Positions 10,086-22,000 of a DNA stretch of 64,000 nt are shown piece after piece. The notes beneath the pieces were generated by a model that worked only from the letters and a program-made list of their open reading frames with translations, made no database searches and had not been told where the DNA came from. Made by a program: the position numbers and the translations under genes. The stretch comes from Carettochelys insculpta (lineage: Eukaryota; Chordata; Testudines; Carettochelyidae). Where the stretch lies: NCBI RefSeq assembly GCF_033958435.1, contig NC_134152.1, positions 15,982,001 through 16,046,000 of the forward strand, read 5' to 3'. Numbering within the stretch: the first letter of the stretch is position 1; each line of letters begins with the position of its first letter.

Positions 10086-11955
10086 TTTAAGCTACAAAAC
10101 CAAGACAGATTTTCAGATTTCTTTCATAATTGGGCATTTGACGCATGCTTGTAAAATGATTGCTTTACATTCTTAATGAGAATCTTGATTGTAGCTCAGT
10201 TGCAGTAAATGATGGAGATCAGATTATCTATCAAGAAAAAAGTTTTAATAATAATTAACTCCAGTATGTGAATTTAATCTTGATGGTGAGTTCTAAATTC
10301 CCAACTCCCCTTTAATGTTTAAAGGTACATTTTGATCCTGCATGTATTACATTTCTTTACATTAAAAATATAACTTCAATTTTTAAAGAAAATGTTTTCC
10401 TCCAAGGAAATAGTTGTGTTGTATTGGATCCAATTATTCTAAAAGGACTAAAAATAACTGATAACATATTTGATCTCTTTCTTCTCTATTACTCTCTAAA
10501 ATTTAATGGTGAGTTCCATTGTGTTCCCTGGGAGTTACCTGGAATCTGATTGGGTTTCATGTCTTTATTTAAAAAAAGAAACACTAAATGTAATACAAGC
10601 AAAAAATGCCTCCTGCACTTTTTTACTTCAGAACATACACAGAACCACTCAGGCTAATCAAAAGTCCTTGGTTTCTAAAGTCATCGGGCGATCACCAGAT
10701 GAGTATTCCTCAAATAGCTCATTCAGTTATTCCAGTCAGTTTACTAAATGAGGGCAAAACAGCATTTTTGTAGTCAAATGCTACTGAGTCACAAGCCTGT
10801 TGAGCAAATATCTCTGTGCTTTACATACATATTGCAACATGTCCATAGTATGATGACTAATGCTTGCAGGGTTATGTTGTAATTTATAGGTCTAATTAGA
10901 TTTATCTAATTAAATGCCATTTTATTGCTTATTGGGTATTCATGATGCTCCTTTAAAAATGCATTAGGTTAATTAAAGCAGCCATGTGCTTCATTGGGAA
11001 CTACAGCAGATCAAGGGGCTGTCACAGTTTTTCTACCCATGTGGAATACCATGCATACCACATAGGAAAAAAATTAGTAGAACTGTAAAAATTTAAACTT
11101 CATTACACTTATCATGCCCATCTGTAAATGGGGCAGCAACAGTATAAGCATATGAATAGCCTAGTGTCTAAATGCAAATATTTTTACTCTTAAGTTACTT
11201 ACCTGGCTCAACAACTATCATGATTCAATTGCTGTGTGGCTTTCCGCTGATGCTGAAATTTAGACATTTGTGCCAAGCCAATTATATTGCATTCTAGTCC
11301 ATCCTCTGTGTTTACAACCCACTAAGACAGACTGAAAATATTACTTAGTGTGAATTACTTCAATAGTAAATTAATTTGTATGAAGAATTAGCCCATTGAA
11401 CATTGTTCCTGCAACAAGAACTAGTATTTTTCAACTTTAAAACTCATTTCTGATTTCAAAGTCTATAAAGTAGAAAGTAATCTAGGAACAAATATTAAAA
11501 ACTCTAGTGGTTTGTTCATCGAACCACCAAGACTCTTCTCTTCTTTTCTATCCTAGTTTTGAATGCACTGCTTCTTAAAGTGTACACAAAATGTGAGTGG
11601 TCTGAATTCATTTTGCATTTTCAGGATACAGTAGTTTAAGCAAGCATGACAGTACTCATGCAGAGTTTTCAAGCTCTTAACACTGAAGTTATAGAGTCAT
11701 TAGGCCAACTTCATTTCCTGGGCCCAGGAGGCTGTAAGTTGCACCCACATGCTTCAGTTATGGTGTAAGTGGTTTTCACCCTGACAAAAGAACAGGTGGC
11801 AGTGCTGCTTTTGCCCTCCCCGGATAGTGAGTTTTATATTCCATCTGGCATTCAGGAGGTCTCTACCTAGCTGTTGCGTACCTGCCCTGTGTTCTTGGGG
11901 AGCCAGGGCACAGTACTCATGGAGAACCCCTCTTCCCCAGCCTCTGCTTCAAGCA
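10086..11955. other. No recognised feature; AT-rich DNA
   Basis: AT-rich sequence with no coding signature and no recognised repeat. It could be unique intergenic or intronic DNA. Confidence 0.5.
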
Positions 11956-12500
11956 AAGCCAATATAAAAAACAAAGAAAAGGCAGGGAGGCCTAAATCTA
12001 AACCTTTCCTGACAAGGGTGTTATGATTAAAGAGACATCCTTAGCCTCATTTGCATAGAAAACAGGGCAAGGGAGGCATCTCCATTAGCATACAGAATAG
12101 AGAACAGCATTGCTTTGTGGGAAGTCTCTGCTCTGGATGCTAATATAAACCCCTGCCTGCACGCATGCACTTCACTTTTAGTAATAAATTCTCTATTGGT
12201 AGCCGAAGTACTGAAACTGCCTAATGCTTTATGAACTCTGTTGAAAGGACACCGCTCATAGCTAGGAATGATCAGTCCCTTTTGTCCAGCCTAAGCAAAA
12301 CAACTTGGGGATACTCCTTCGAACCCTCCATTTAACCATAAATAAATCTAGTGTTCCTTCGTGAATCATTGTTGTTTCCCTACAAAAACCCTTACTCACG
12401 CTCAAATAAATGGTTCTGATTTCTGAATCTAAATTCTGTTCTCAGTTCCATTGGGACTTCATCTTCTCCTGATTGATTAGGTTTGCTGAGCCCTTCATGC
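11956..12500 (+). mobile_element. Possible LTR or LTR-derived segment
   Basis: The segment has promoter-like and polyadenylation-like words in LTR order. There is a TATA-type box CTAATATAAACCCC (about 12140-12155), then AGTAATAAATTCTC (about 12180-12193) and further AATAAA motifs (about 12340 and 12403). Neither a TG...CA boundary nor a target duplication could be fixed, and no internal retroviral coding region is recognisable beside it. Call is tentative. Confidence 0.3.
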
Positions 12501-12837
12501 TGCTCTGCCACCTTCTCAACCCATTGGAGTCCCCAGACTGGATTATGATAGTCTCCTGTGGTGCACCTAGAAGACTGAGATCATTTGTGCTGGGCTCCTG
12601 CACTTTGAAATTTTGCTCTGTATCACTGTACATGTGACTCTTTTTTTGCATATTAGTTAATCTCATATGGATAGGAAAATCTATGGATCAAGGGTTATCT
12701 TTTACTCCAAGTTTTTATATGGCCCAGTGTAATAAGCCTTACTCTGGACTGAGGCATCTGAACACAAGTGTATTACAAAAAATATAAAAGTTACTTACAA
12801 CTTGATAACTGCAGTCAATATTCAAAACTTTTCAGTC

Positions 12838-12895
12838 ATAGAGAGGTAGCCGTGTTAGTCTGTATCTTCACAAAACTCCTGCTTTTTTGGTGTGT
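12838..12895 (-). repeat. Penelope-like tail fragment
   Basis: Contains AGAGAGGTAGCCGTGTTAGT and CTGTATCTTCACAAAA followed by GCTTTTTTG, the same words as the tails at 14108 and 63240. Confidence 0.55.
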
Positions 12896-13147
12896 AAAGA
12901 TTTTCAGAGAAGTCATAAAATGATTCGGGAATAAAAACTGTACACATTCTTTTGTAGAATAAAGTTTACTGCCAACTTTTATTCAAAATAACAACCCTAA
13001 TTTCACCTTTATGAGAAATAGTTGCCAATATAAAATTTGTCTGCAGTACCAGAACAATTTGCAACTTCTGAGTCTTTGATGGTGGAGGCACTACTGACAA
13101 GATGCATACTAAATTCCTACTAATGAACTTTGATTGTAATGTTTTGT

Positions 13148-13230
13148 GGAATCATAGAATCCTAGGCCTGGAAGAGACCTAAAAGGTGATAGAGTCCAGC
13201 CCCCTGCCTGAAGCAGGATGTTTGATGTGT
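13148..13230 (-). mobile_element. CR1 3'-end fragment
   Basis: GGAATCATAGAATCCTAGG, CCTGGAAGAGACC and GAGTCCAGCCCCCTGCC are the reverse complement of a CR1 3' untranslated end. Only the last 80 bp or so are present, as is usual for 5'-truncated CR1 copies. Confidence 0.8.
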
Positions 13231-14107
13231 CCTCAGAGAGTTTTGGTATCATTAGCAAATATGTACTGTAGATATCGCCTTCTCATTATTGCTTGGAAGC
13301 CCGTTTATTGTATTTCATTGTGTCAAACCTTTTAAATTCTATCCCAAAGTTGCATTTAACTTCTGCATCACAATATTGTGCAATACAGCTTTAAGAGCCT
13401 GCTGATTACAAGCTAATATTGTGTTGCAAAAACATGCATATTACTACCACATCATAAAACAGTAACTGATTGAGAACTGAAAATTATACCTTGATTGCTG
13501 TGGGCTATACTGAACATATTACATTTACTGGAAAGTGTAGCATTGAATGGGGAGGATGAACTAGAAAACAAGAAGGTAAAAGTTAGTCTCATATAAATGT
13601 TTCCTATGATGCCCATTCTCCTTGCAAATAACATGAATATTAAAAAGGCTATTAGATGTGGTTGGTAAAACCAATTACATGCATGGAATACATAATTATA
13701 TCACTAAATGACCAGCTTGTGAGAAAGTTAATGGCCTGAGAATTGCTAGTGCAGACAAGTATTTCAGAGATTAGTGAAATGCCATTTGAAAGCCTGGTAT
13801 AGATGTTCATTCCCTTGAAGACTCAACACTACATTTTCAGTTCTTTAATAGGATTTCTTAATTGAAGTAAGTGGCATGTCCTGGAAATAGAATCTTTCTC
13901 AGAGCTTTTTCTGAAGTGCCCACAATCTGCTGACCATTTGCAAATCTTCATGCACCAAAGTTTTGAGATCCCGGCCCCGAGCCAGTGTGGAATCTGATGC
14001 CACACTGTTTACACTGCATTACAGACAATATAGTCTAGCTGGAGGCAAATTCTTCTTCACATTTTAACAGACAAACCTCTTTTGTGCATGTGATACCAGT
14101 TTACAAG

Positions 14108-14232
14108 CCACAGAGAGTTTACAAGCCGTCTTAGTCTGTATCTTCACAAAACAAAAAAGCAGTTATATATCACTTTAAAGACTAACAACGTCTTTAAAAT
14201 GCTACATCTGCCATTTTGTTTTGTGAAGCTTA
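14108..14232. repeat. Penelope-like tail foldback
   Basis: Left half: TTAGTCTGTATCTTCACAAA, AAAAAGCAG, CACTTTAAAGACTAACAA. Right half: GTCTTTAAAATGCTACATCTG, CCATTTTGTTTTGTGAAG, which is the reverse complement of the left half. The two halves form a small inverted repeat with almost no spacer. Confidence 0.65.
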
Positions 14233-14829
14233 CAGGCCAGTGGGGGAATGACAGATAAAAATAATGGGATCCCATCTGGATATCTGTGTTAGGATATCTG
14301 ATGCTAACAGAGCAGGATTATTATCACTGTAGCATGTGCAGGCTGGAACTGAGATCAGGGCTAGTCGTTGTACGTACTGTACACATGGTAACTGCAGGAA
14401 CATCATGCAGTGTTAACTACACAAGACACACAAAGGCTGCATCTACACTAAGAGATAAATTTATCATTTGCTAAATTTGAATTTTTAATCTCATTCTTAT
14501 GAATTCAAGTTTGTGTCTACAAACCTGGAAATTCGAGCCACCGTTTCTCTGCGTTGTTTCCGCATCCCCCTTGCCTTATCCAAATTTGACTGCATGAGCA
14601 ATGCATTGTGGGTACCTGTCCCACAGTGTCTTAGCCCCAGTTGCTTGTGGGTGTTTCATGTCAGAATCCCAGAATGCAAAGAACTGTCCCCAAATGCAGA
14701 ACACCCAGTAACTGCACAAAAAAGAATTGGAGATTGTGCCAATCTTCTCCGGCGTTTTCTCCTGCACAGCACTAGGGCAAGCATGGATCACCAATTGTTT
14801 CGAGTCACTACACACACCATTGTGGCAAC

Positions 14830-15330
14830 TTCCTGGACGGTTGCACTATTTTGCTTTCTACTGCAAAGCACAGTGATGGTTCAGTATAATGATGATGATG
14901 CTGATTTTGAAGAGCAAATGCTGGCTGCCCTGAATGCATTACTGACAGTGGAGCAGAGCTTTTGGACTTGTGAGAGCAGCACACACTGGTGGGATCACAT
15001 CGTTTTGGAGTCCTGGGATAACCAGCAGTGGGGGCAGAACTTTCACATGTGCAGGTCCACTTTTATGTAACTTTGTGATGTGCCGGCCTCCACACTGAGA
15101 CACAACAACACAAGGATGAGGTCAGCTTTAACATTTCACAAGTGAGTGACAATCACTGCATGGGAGTTTGCATTGCCCGACAGTTACTGGTCCGTGGCTA
15201 ATCAGTTTGGGGTGTGCAGATCTATGGTGGGGTCTGTGGTGATGCAGGTGCCCCATGCAATCTGTTGGTGTCTCCTCAGGAAGGCCATGATCCAGAGAGT
15301 GGTAGAGGATCTAGTGGTTGGCTTTGCTGC
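14830..15330 (+). pseudogene. N-terminal half of a Harbinger transposase, broken
   Basis: Plus-strand frames give, in order: an acidic stretch, WWDHIVLESWDNQQWGQNFH, MCRSTFM, stop, then the block ITAWEFALPDSYWSVANQFG and VCRSMVGSVVMQVPHAIC. These match the N-terminal helical part of PIF/Harbinger transposases, where KLATPDSYRSVGNQFGVG-like and STVGxVVxQV-like blocks are usual. The DDE catalytic part (DGTH and onward) is not found. The coding sequence runs through MQV|PHA without an intron. The product would be inactive. Confidence 0.65.
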
Positions 15331-17113
15331 CCAGGGGTTTCAGCTCTCCACCCACCACCCCCAGGCCTGGTTCTCTCTGGCACCAGTCCTCTGCAGACCT
15401 TGGTTTAGCAGGGGGCACCTGTGCTTTCAGCCCTCCACCCACCCATCCCCCGCCTGGTTCCCCACAATGATTTGTGTGCCCTGCCACTCGAGCATGCCAA
15501 AAGATCACACTGAGCTCAAAAGAATCAATTTATTTTGGGGGGAGGGGAGCTTTAAGTGACAAGGAAAAGAAGCCTTGTCAAGGGTGGTGGAGAAACCTTT
15601 TGCAGTGGCCTGTGGGGCCTTGTCCTCCATCCCTGCATTTGGAGACTGCGACACTGGAGGGGAGCGGGGCAATCTGTCTTCAGGCAACTCTGGGCAGCAG
15701 TGAGTGGAGCCTGCAGTGCGGTGTTGGGAGTTGCTCTGCAGCTACAGCATGGAGCACAGGACCTCTGTCTGGTCACTCACTGCTGTTACTAGCTTTGCTG
15801 CTTGCTCTTGCATTTTGTGCTGCCACTCAGCTGTAGTATGGCGCCACTAAGCTGTACTTTACTGCCACTGAGTTGTGTCCATGTCATCTTACTTGGGTGC
15901 CCATCTTCCTGTATTAGGTGGGGCGGTCCTGAACTTGGGACGCCATAAAGTGGTCCCTACTTATTTTTTAAAATGGACTAATTGTCCTGTATTTGAGCTC
16001 CCCATCCCTGTGCAGGCAGAGCTGCTGGCAGGAGTCACTTCCCGAAGCCTCAGAGAAACAGGGGGAGTGTAGGTGGTTGCTGCACCCCCGCCGCTTTCCT
16101 GGAGTGGGCTGGTGGCTGCTGCCTCCTTCCCAGCTCCCTGGGGCTTGGTGGAACCGGGAGGAGTTGCCCTCCCCCCAATATCTCCCTGTCCTGTATTTGG
16201 GACAGGGAGATATGGTCACCTTACATCTTAGTGGTTTCTGACCTTGACCGCTCCACGTGCTGAAGGATCAAATCCTGCTTGCACCTTTTTCTCTTCCTTG
16301 CCTTGTCTCCCAGCCTGGGGTTGGCAGCTGTAAAGCAAGTGAAAGTCAAAATTAAGATACAGTTCAGACAAAGTGTTTTCCCAATGCAATGAATGCGTCT
16401 CTGTCTCTCTTATCAGGGAAACTTTCATTCTCCAAGGCCACTTAAAGATTATGAAGCATGGCATTCGAAGCGTTCATTGCACAAGCCATCATTTGTCATC
16501 TTTTATCTAGAACATTTCACTGTGGAGATCCACAACTGTTGTCCTGTAAGCTGTTGTCCGCTTTCTGGGGAAAGGAGGAGGGCTGCAAATCAGGGGAATC
16601 CATCTGGTGTCCTAGGGCAGGGGAAAACCTCTTTTTTGGCCATTGCTGGAGCAACACTCTGCAATGAGCAATGCCGGCAGAGCCTGGCAGCTGTGTGGTG
16701 TGATGGCATGTTGGGGACAGGTTCGATGAATGGCGGGGTGAAGGGTAGGAGGACCCCTGTAAAGTAAAAGATTTCCCATGGTGGAGGACAGTTTTTGTGC
16801 TCTCTGCTGGGTTGGGGGAAAAAAGTTTTTCCTCATCAGGGTTAAAAAGGCCATTTAAAGGAGAACAAAGCCACCTGTGCTGAACATGCTGGTTTGTGGT
16901 AGTAGAGTTTGCAGAATCCTGCAGCCGTGTGGCAAGGGGGGAGGGTTCAATTGCAGCCACATAGATGGCTGGGTAGGGAGGGATCCCTGTAAAGTGAAAG
17001 GAAATGCTGGTGGGAAATGGACATGTGAGAGGAGAAGGCCTGGAGATCCTGCAACACACGTGGGGCGGGGCAGGATGAAAGGGGAGACTCAGAGCGCCTG
17101 CTAGCAACATAGT

Positions 17114-17355
17114 GGCTATGTCTACACTAGCCCCAAACTTCGAAATGAGCAGATGGGAATAAGGGGACTTCGAAGTAGGTGGGGTCCTTTCGAAAAGGAG
17201 CCCCGTCGGGACGAGCTGGGCGACAACGAACCGTGTCAATTTCGAAGTGCCGCGGCCGCCCGCATGCTAATGAAGTGCTGAATATGCATTTCAGTGCTTC
17301 ATTAGCAAACTTCAAAGTGGCCATTTTGAAGTTTGGGGCTAGTGTAGACACGGCC
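17114..17355. mobile_element. Harbinger-type MITE nested in the larger Harbinger element
   Basis: Left end GGCTATGTCTACACTAGCCC, right end GGGCTAGTGTAGACACGGCC. Flanks are AGT on both sides (17111-17113 and 17356-17358), a perfect 3-bp target duplication. Its interior (GAGCAGATGGGAATAAG, TTTCGAAAAGGAGCC, ATTTCGAAGTGCC, GCTAATGA) matches the right half of the foldback at 33972-34407. Confidence 0.85.
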
Positions 17356-18182
17356 AGTGTGGTGATGCACTCCAGGGAGATGTAAAAGGGCGGGAAGCAT
17401 AGGAAAAAAAATCCAATCTGAATTCCCATGCTCCTTTAGGTTGCCAAAGAAGACATCTTCCTCCTAACACTCCTGATGAATCCACACTGGAGCTCTCTTG
17501 CAAGCCTGAGGAGTACTAGGAAGATCACTAGCCTGAGTGCTCATGATTGCAGGAGATGGCTGGTAGCAATCACATCGTTAATGAGGTGCAATGCAATGGT
17601 GATGGGTAAAAAAAATTTTTTTCATTCTGGGCGCCTTTATATTTGCACTCCTGTGGGCTGATGAATTCAAAGTCAAATTTAATCAAAACTTTGCAGGCTT
17701 CCTGTGATCTTCTTCTTGCACACCTGGATGGAGAGCAGTGGAGAAGAAAACAGCCATACATAGCAGGTAACTGTGTAGATGTTTGATACATACAGGACAG
17801 TTCTGGAGGCTAATAAATTCAATTTAAAGACATGGTGCTTCCACACTGGCCTTTATTTGAGATTGGAAATTCGAACTTGACGCTACACCCACCTGGTTCC
17901 GGCGATATTATGATATTGGTTTTCTATCGATATTAGTACTCCCTAAATCAAGCTAATGGCATTTACAGTGAAGACAGTCGCTTGGTACAATCGAGCTAAT
18001 TGCGTTACATTCGAATGTATCTTGTCATGTAGACACAGCCAAAGAGTGGAAGAAAAGAGGTAGTATTACCTCAGCTTTACAGAGAGATAATGGAGACACA
18101 GCATAATTAACTGGCATGCCCAAAAAATCCCTAAAAGAGCAAATTGCAGAATTCAATTTAACTTCAACCACAAAAGAATACC

Positions 18183-18475
18183 AAACCAAAAAAGCAGTCA
18201 AGTAGCCTTTAAAGACTAGCAAAATGGTTTATTAGGTGAGCTTTCGTGGGACAGACCCACTTCTTCAGATCATAGCCAGACCAGAACAGACTCAATATTT
18301 AAGGCACAGAGAACCAAAAAGAGTAAGCAAGGAGGACAAATCATTGAGTCTGTTCTGGTCTGGCTATGGTCTGAAGAAGTGGGTCTGTCCCACCAAAGCT
18401 CATTGCCTAATAAATTATTTTGTTAGTCTTTAAAGTGCTACTTGGCTGCCTTTTTGTTTTGATAGTATATGGATT
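18183..18475. mobile_element. Penelope-like tail, inverted dimer
   Basis: Left arm (18185-18290): AAAAGCAGTCAAGTAG, CTTTAAAGACTAGCAAAATG, GAGCTTTCGTGGGACAGACC, CACTTCTTCAGATCATAGCC, AGACCAGAACAGACTCAAT. Right arm (18344-18470) is its reverse complement: ATTGAGTCTGTTCTGGTCTG through CTTTAAAGTGCTACTTGGC. The left arm is almost identical to the 3' end of the long Penelope-like element at 26316-26470. No coding part is present. Such inverted tail arrangements fit abortive or rearranged Penelope-type insertions. Confidence 0.7.
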
Positions 18476-19269
18476 AGCACAGCTATCGCTCTGTTACTAC
18501 ACAAAAGAATATGTTCGTGGATTGCTTTACTATTGTGGCAAGTAATTAAATAATTATCTAAATATAAAATATTATTCCTAATCATTCAGGATTTTAAAAA
18601 AATCTTTCATCTCAGGAGTTAGGATGCCAAGAAGAAGAGCTTTCCTGCAGGCATACTCTGCCCTCAGTGTCCCAGCTTACTTTCTAGAAATTTTATTTTG
18701 CAGGTCTATGGCCACAGGTGATGTGTGGAGGTGCACAGGGGGCCACATGCACCCCCTCGGTCCTGTGCCCCTCCCCAAATTCTCTGGCTGTGCTGCTCCT
18801 GAGGGAGGAGGATTGCCCTGCATGCACTGGAAATGGCATGGCTTCCAGAGGAAGAAGTGCATGGGATGGAGCAGGGGTGGGGAGAGGGTGGGGCATGCGT
18901 AGAGCAGGGCAAGAGGAGCATTGGAGGTGCAGGAGTGGGAAGAGGATGGAGTTATAGGCACATGAACGGTCCTCCCTCCCCCCCTTGCATTCACCACAAA
19001 TCTCCAAACTAGTTGCTTCTAAGGCCCAGCACACACTGGACCTTACATCCTAGATATTTTGGTAATGGGAGAGTCAAACTACTGTTAGATTCCCAGTAGC
19101 CAGGACAAAGGAGATGGACAGGCACCAATAGGTATGCAGAACCGAGCAACCATTTCCTTTCAGTGTAAGAGAATCCCTGCAGCCTGGCCTGAGGGTGTTT
19201 TGACAAGCCATTCACACAACAGTTGCAGGGATAGCATCTAGTCAACCAGTATGTGATCAGCAGAGAGTC
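18476..19269. other. No recognised gene; GC-rich stretch in the middle
   Basis: 18700-18960 is GC-rich with purine-rich runs (GGAGAGGGTGGGG). Frames on both strands are compositional. No repeat family was recognised. Confidence 0.45.
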
Positions 19270-19340
19270 CTGAATCATAACATCCTAGGGCTGGAAGGGA
19301 CCTTAGGACCTTAGCTCCATCCCCTGCAGTCATTGGCCCC
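19270..19340 (-). mobile_element. CR1 3'-end fragment
   Basis: GAATCATAACATCCTAGGGC and TGGAAGGGACCTTAGGACC match the reverse complement of a CR1 3' end, diverged and only about 70 bp long. Confidence 0.65.
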
Positions 19341-19659
19341 CATGCTGGAGAAAGACCCTGAAGGGACCCTGTCAGCTGGCCTTTCAACTATATCCCCTCA
19401 TAGAATAGGGGTGGGGAGGGTGGGGAACGGGTATCACAAGCTGTAATCCGTTCCCGGAATATTTTTACCCAGGCTGGGTGGCCAGTTGAGATGGCACAGT
19501 CACCGGGGTGATCCCAGGGCACAGTGTCATTCTGGCATGTGGGTATGACCGTCCCCTGCCTGGTGCACTAGCTGGCTTATCAAGCAATGAAAGGTGTTCT
19601 TTTTATGGGGGAAAAAGCAGCTGAGTTTGCATGGTCTGGTCACCTTCTGAAGCCAGCCT

Positions 19660-20031
19660 ATATGGTTTTTCTTTGCCTGGGATTCCCTACTTTTCCATCT
19701 TTCCTTCTGAAAAATGGCTGTTTGCTCTCCACGGGAGGGGAACGAGGGCAATGCAATGTGGGAAGATGACATCACATACCCACAACCACTTGTGGGGCAT
19801 TTTTTCCCATACTGAGTGAGTGAAAATACCCAGAATGCTATGAGGCTGAGGGAACTGTGGGATAGGTTCCCACAATGCACTGCTATAACAGTTGTTTTTT
19901 GTTGATTTAGTGTGGCAGCACTAAGTCGAATTTGTGGGGAGATGAGGATACTCAAGTTCAAATTTATAAAACCCAGCAATACAAACTCGAATTTCATACA
20001 TTCAAATTTATCTTGTAGTTTAGATGTAGGT
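19660..20031 (-). mobile_element. Harbinger-type element end, minus orientation
   Basis: Read on the minus strand it begins CCTACATCTAAACTACAAG, and continues with ATTCGACTTAGTGCTGCCAC, GTGCATTGTGGGAACCTATC, CCACAGTTCCCTCAGCC and TAGCATTCTGGGTA. The same order of words is found on the plus strand at 22589-22862. Only one end of the element is present. Confidence 0.65.
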
Positions 20032-20728
20032 TCACTAACCATAGTGTTGGTGGCCCACCAGGGGCTAACTCTGGCAACCTGGATCTGGCTTGTGTTGGTA
20101 GTTGCCCCCCACTGAAGTAGGGAAAAGGTTTTTCTGCAAGTTATGTTGTTAGTGTGTGTGAACCCATGGGCTGAGGTGATTGAAAAGACCAGTTTTCCCA
20201 CTGTATAAACAACTGTTATATTTAATTCATTTTACAGTCTCCTCCCAGCTTTGCAGAGCTGTTCAGTAATACCTTAGGAAAAAATAGCACAAATACAACA
20301 TACTTATAAAATTATTAAACAGATGACAGAGGGACTTCAACAAAAAAGAAGAGCGTCAGGTTCTAATGATGCTTGGTGAGATGACACATTGGCCACCATC
20401 TTATGCTCAAGAATATTTTGTTTAAAAAATATATATGTATGTTGCGCTGGCAGCACCGCTGATTATTAAAGTTTCCATACACTTTCCATTACAAAACCAA
20501 GTTTTTAGTTCCAAAATTTAACTGATTGGGCATAAATTTTCCTTGCTGTCTGTTGGCTTCAGTCTGCACATTTTTTAGTGATGGTTCAGCCATTTCCAGA
20601 ACTGGTGCTACTGCTTCCATTTATTTGAGAATCTTTATCACCTCATAAGATCCTCTCTCCCTCCTCCCTCTCCTCACTCCAGTGAGAGAGGTCATTCTTG
20701 GGGAGTCATTGTTGGAGTACTGCGGAAA
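20032..20728. other. No recognised feature
   Basis: Mixed AT-rich DNA. No gene or repeat family was recognised. Confidence 0.45.
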
Positions 20729-21402
20729 GAGATTTAGTGGACCACAAGCTAAACATGAGTCAAGAGTAGGATGCTGTTACAAATAAAACCAAACATGATT
20801 CTGGGATACATTAACAGGAGAGTTGTGAGTAAGACATGAGAAGTCATTCTTCTGCCCTGCTCAATGCTGATTAGACCTCAGTTGGAGTATTGTGTCTAGT
20901 TCTGGGCACCACATTTCAAGAAAGATGTAGAGAAAGTGGAGAAAGGTGTGGAGAAATTGAAGAGCAACAAGAATAATTAAAGGTCTAGAGAACATGAGCT
21001 GTGAGGGAAGACTGAAAGAACTGGGCTTGCTTAGTTTAGAAAAGAGAAGACTTAGAGAGGATGTGATAGTGGTTTGCAAGTACCTCAAAGAGGGTTACAA
21101 GGAGGAGGGAGAAAAATTGTTCTCCTTGGCCTCTGAGGGTAGGACAAGAAGCAATGGGCTTAAACTGCAGCAAGGGAGGGTTAGATTAGACATTAGGAAA
21201 GACTTCCTAACTGTGGGGGTGGTTAAACACTGGAGTAAATTACCTAGGGAGGTTGTGGAATCTCCATCACTAGAGATTTTTAAGAGCAGGTTAGATAGAC
21301 ACCTATTGGGGATGGTCTAGATGGTGGTTGGTCCTGCCAAGAGGGCAGGGAACCGAACTTGATGACCTCCTGAGAATCCCTTCCAGTGCTAGTATTCTAT
21401 GA
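20729..21402 (+). mobile_element. CR1 LINE 3' fragment, degraded
   Basis: The plus strand carries the last part of CR1 ORF2, broken into frames: [13 protein letters not shown] at the start, then the [20 protein letters not shown] block, DVIVVCKYLKEG, the [20 protein letters not shown] block and [19 protein letters not shown]. The 3' end follows with TCCTGCCAAGAGGGCAGGG and AGTATTCTATGA. At least four in-frame stops precede the longest frame (20994-21320, 108 codons). Compared with the long CR1 at 42029, only the C-terminal quarter of the protein is present. Confidence 0.9.
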
Positions 21403-21514
21403 GACTGACACAGGCATCTGCTGGGGTGGCTCATGAAGTGAAACCTGCCTTGACCACCATCATGGAGCAGTAGAACTTTTAGGTAAGATACACATACTTA
21501 TGGACTCTGTTATT

Positions 21515-22000
21515 TTAATTATTATTTTGTATCATCGTAGCATCTAGGACACCGTTGTGCTAGGGGCTGTACAAACACAAAGCAAACCTAGTCTATGCCC
21601 CAAAGAGCTTGCAATCACATTATGAGACAAGTTTCAAATGGGTGGATATAGGCAAAGTGATGCGGGGAGAAGAAGCAAAACAAGGAAGTAATATTGTTCA
21701 CAGACCATGGTTGCGGCACACCAGCATCCTAATCATTATCTATTTCTTTGCAGACATCATGGCAGAGAGGCATGTTTAGGAAAAGTTAGAAGAACTGTTA
21801 AGTGGCTTCACAGAGGCTGACAGGGAGTTCATCCCACATGTGAGTATATGAAGTTGGTTGTCTGAAAATCTAATAAGTGGACAATGGAGATGGGCACCGT
21901 AGGCTGATGCGAGGTGGAAATTGATGTTTCAGTACTGAAAGAGATGATAGGGTGAGGCTAGGCCATGAAGGGCCTCGAGAATGAAGACAAATGACTAATA
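21515..22000 (+). repeat. Old middle-repetitive element, copy 1
   Basis: GTTGTGCTAGGGGCTGTACA, CAAACACAAAGCAAACC, CCCCAAAGAGCTTGCAATC, GCACACCAGCATCCTAATC and CATCATGGCAGAGAGGCATG belong to a repeat I know as common in turtle and other reptile genomes. I cannot name the family. A related fragment at 61470-61594 is split by a SINE. The later part (GGCTAGGCCATGAAGGGCC) still follows the repeat order. Confidence 0.55.

Larger units (their letters stand above)
12501..14107. other. Mostly unassigned AT-rich DNA
   Basis: Apart from the Penelope-tail fragment near 12838 and the CR1 3' end near 13150, I see nothing recognisable here. Confidence 0.45.
14435..18040 (+). mobile_element. PIF/Harbinger element with both termini and 3-bp target duplication
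   Basis: The left end is GGCTGCATCTACACTA and the right end is CATGTAGACACAGCC, an imperfect inverted pair of about 16 bp. Each end is flanked by AAA (14432-14434 and 18041-18043), a 3-bp target duplication as expected for PIF/Harbinger. The element is about 3.6 kb, carries a transposase remnant in its first third (14830-15330), and has a smaller Harbinger MITE nested at 17114-17355. No Myb-like partner gene could be recognised. The 5' subterminal region (GCATTGTGGG, CCTGTCCCACAG, CAGAATCCCAGAATGC) is shared with the ends at 19660-20031 and 22589-22862, so these belong to one family group. Confidence 0.75.

Noticed and set aside
16517..17239. 240-codon minus-strand open frame
   Set aside because: It runs across noncoding Harbinger DNA and into the nested MITE at 17114; composition and repeat words explain it, no domain is seen.
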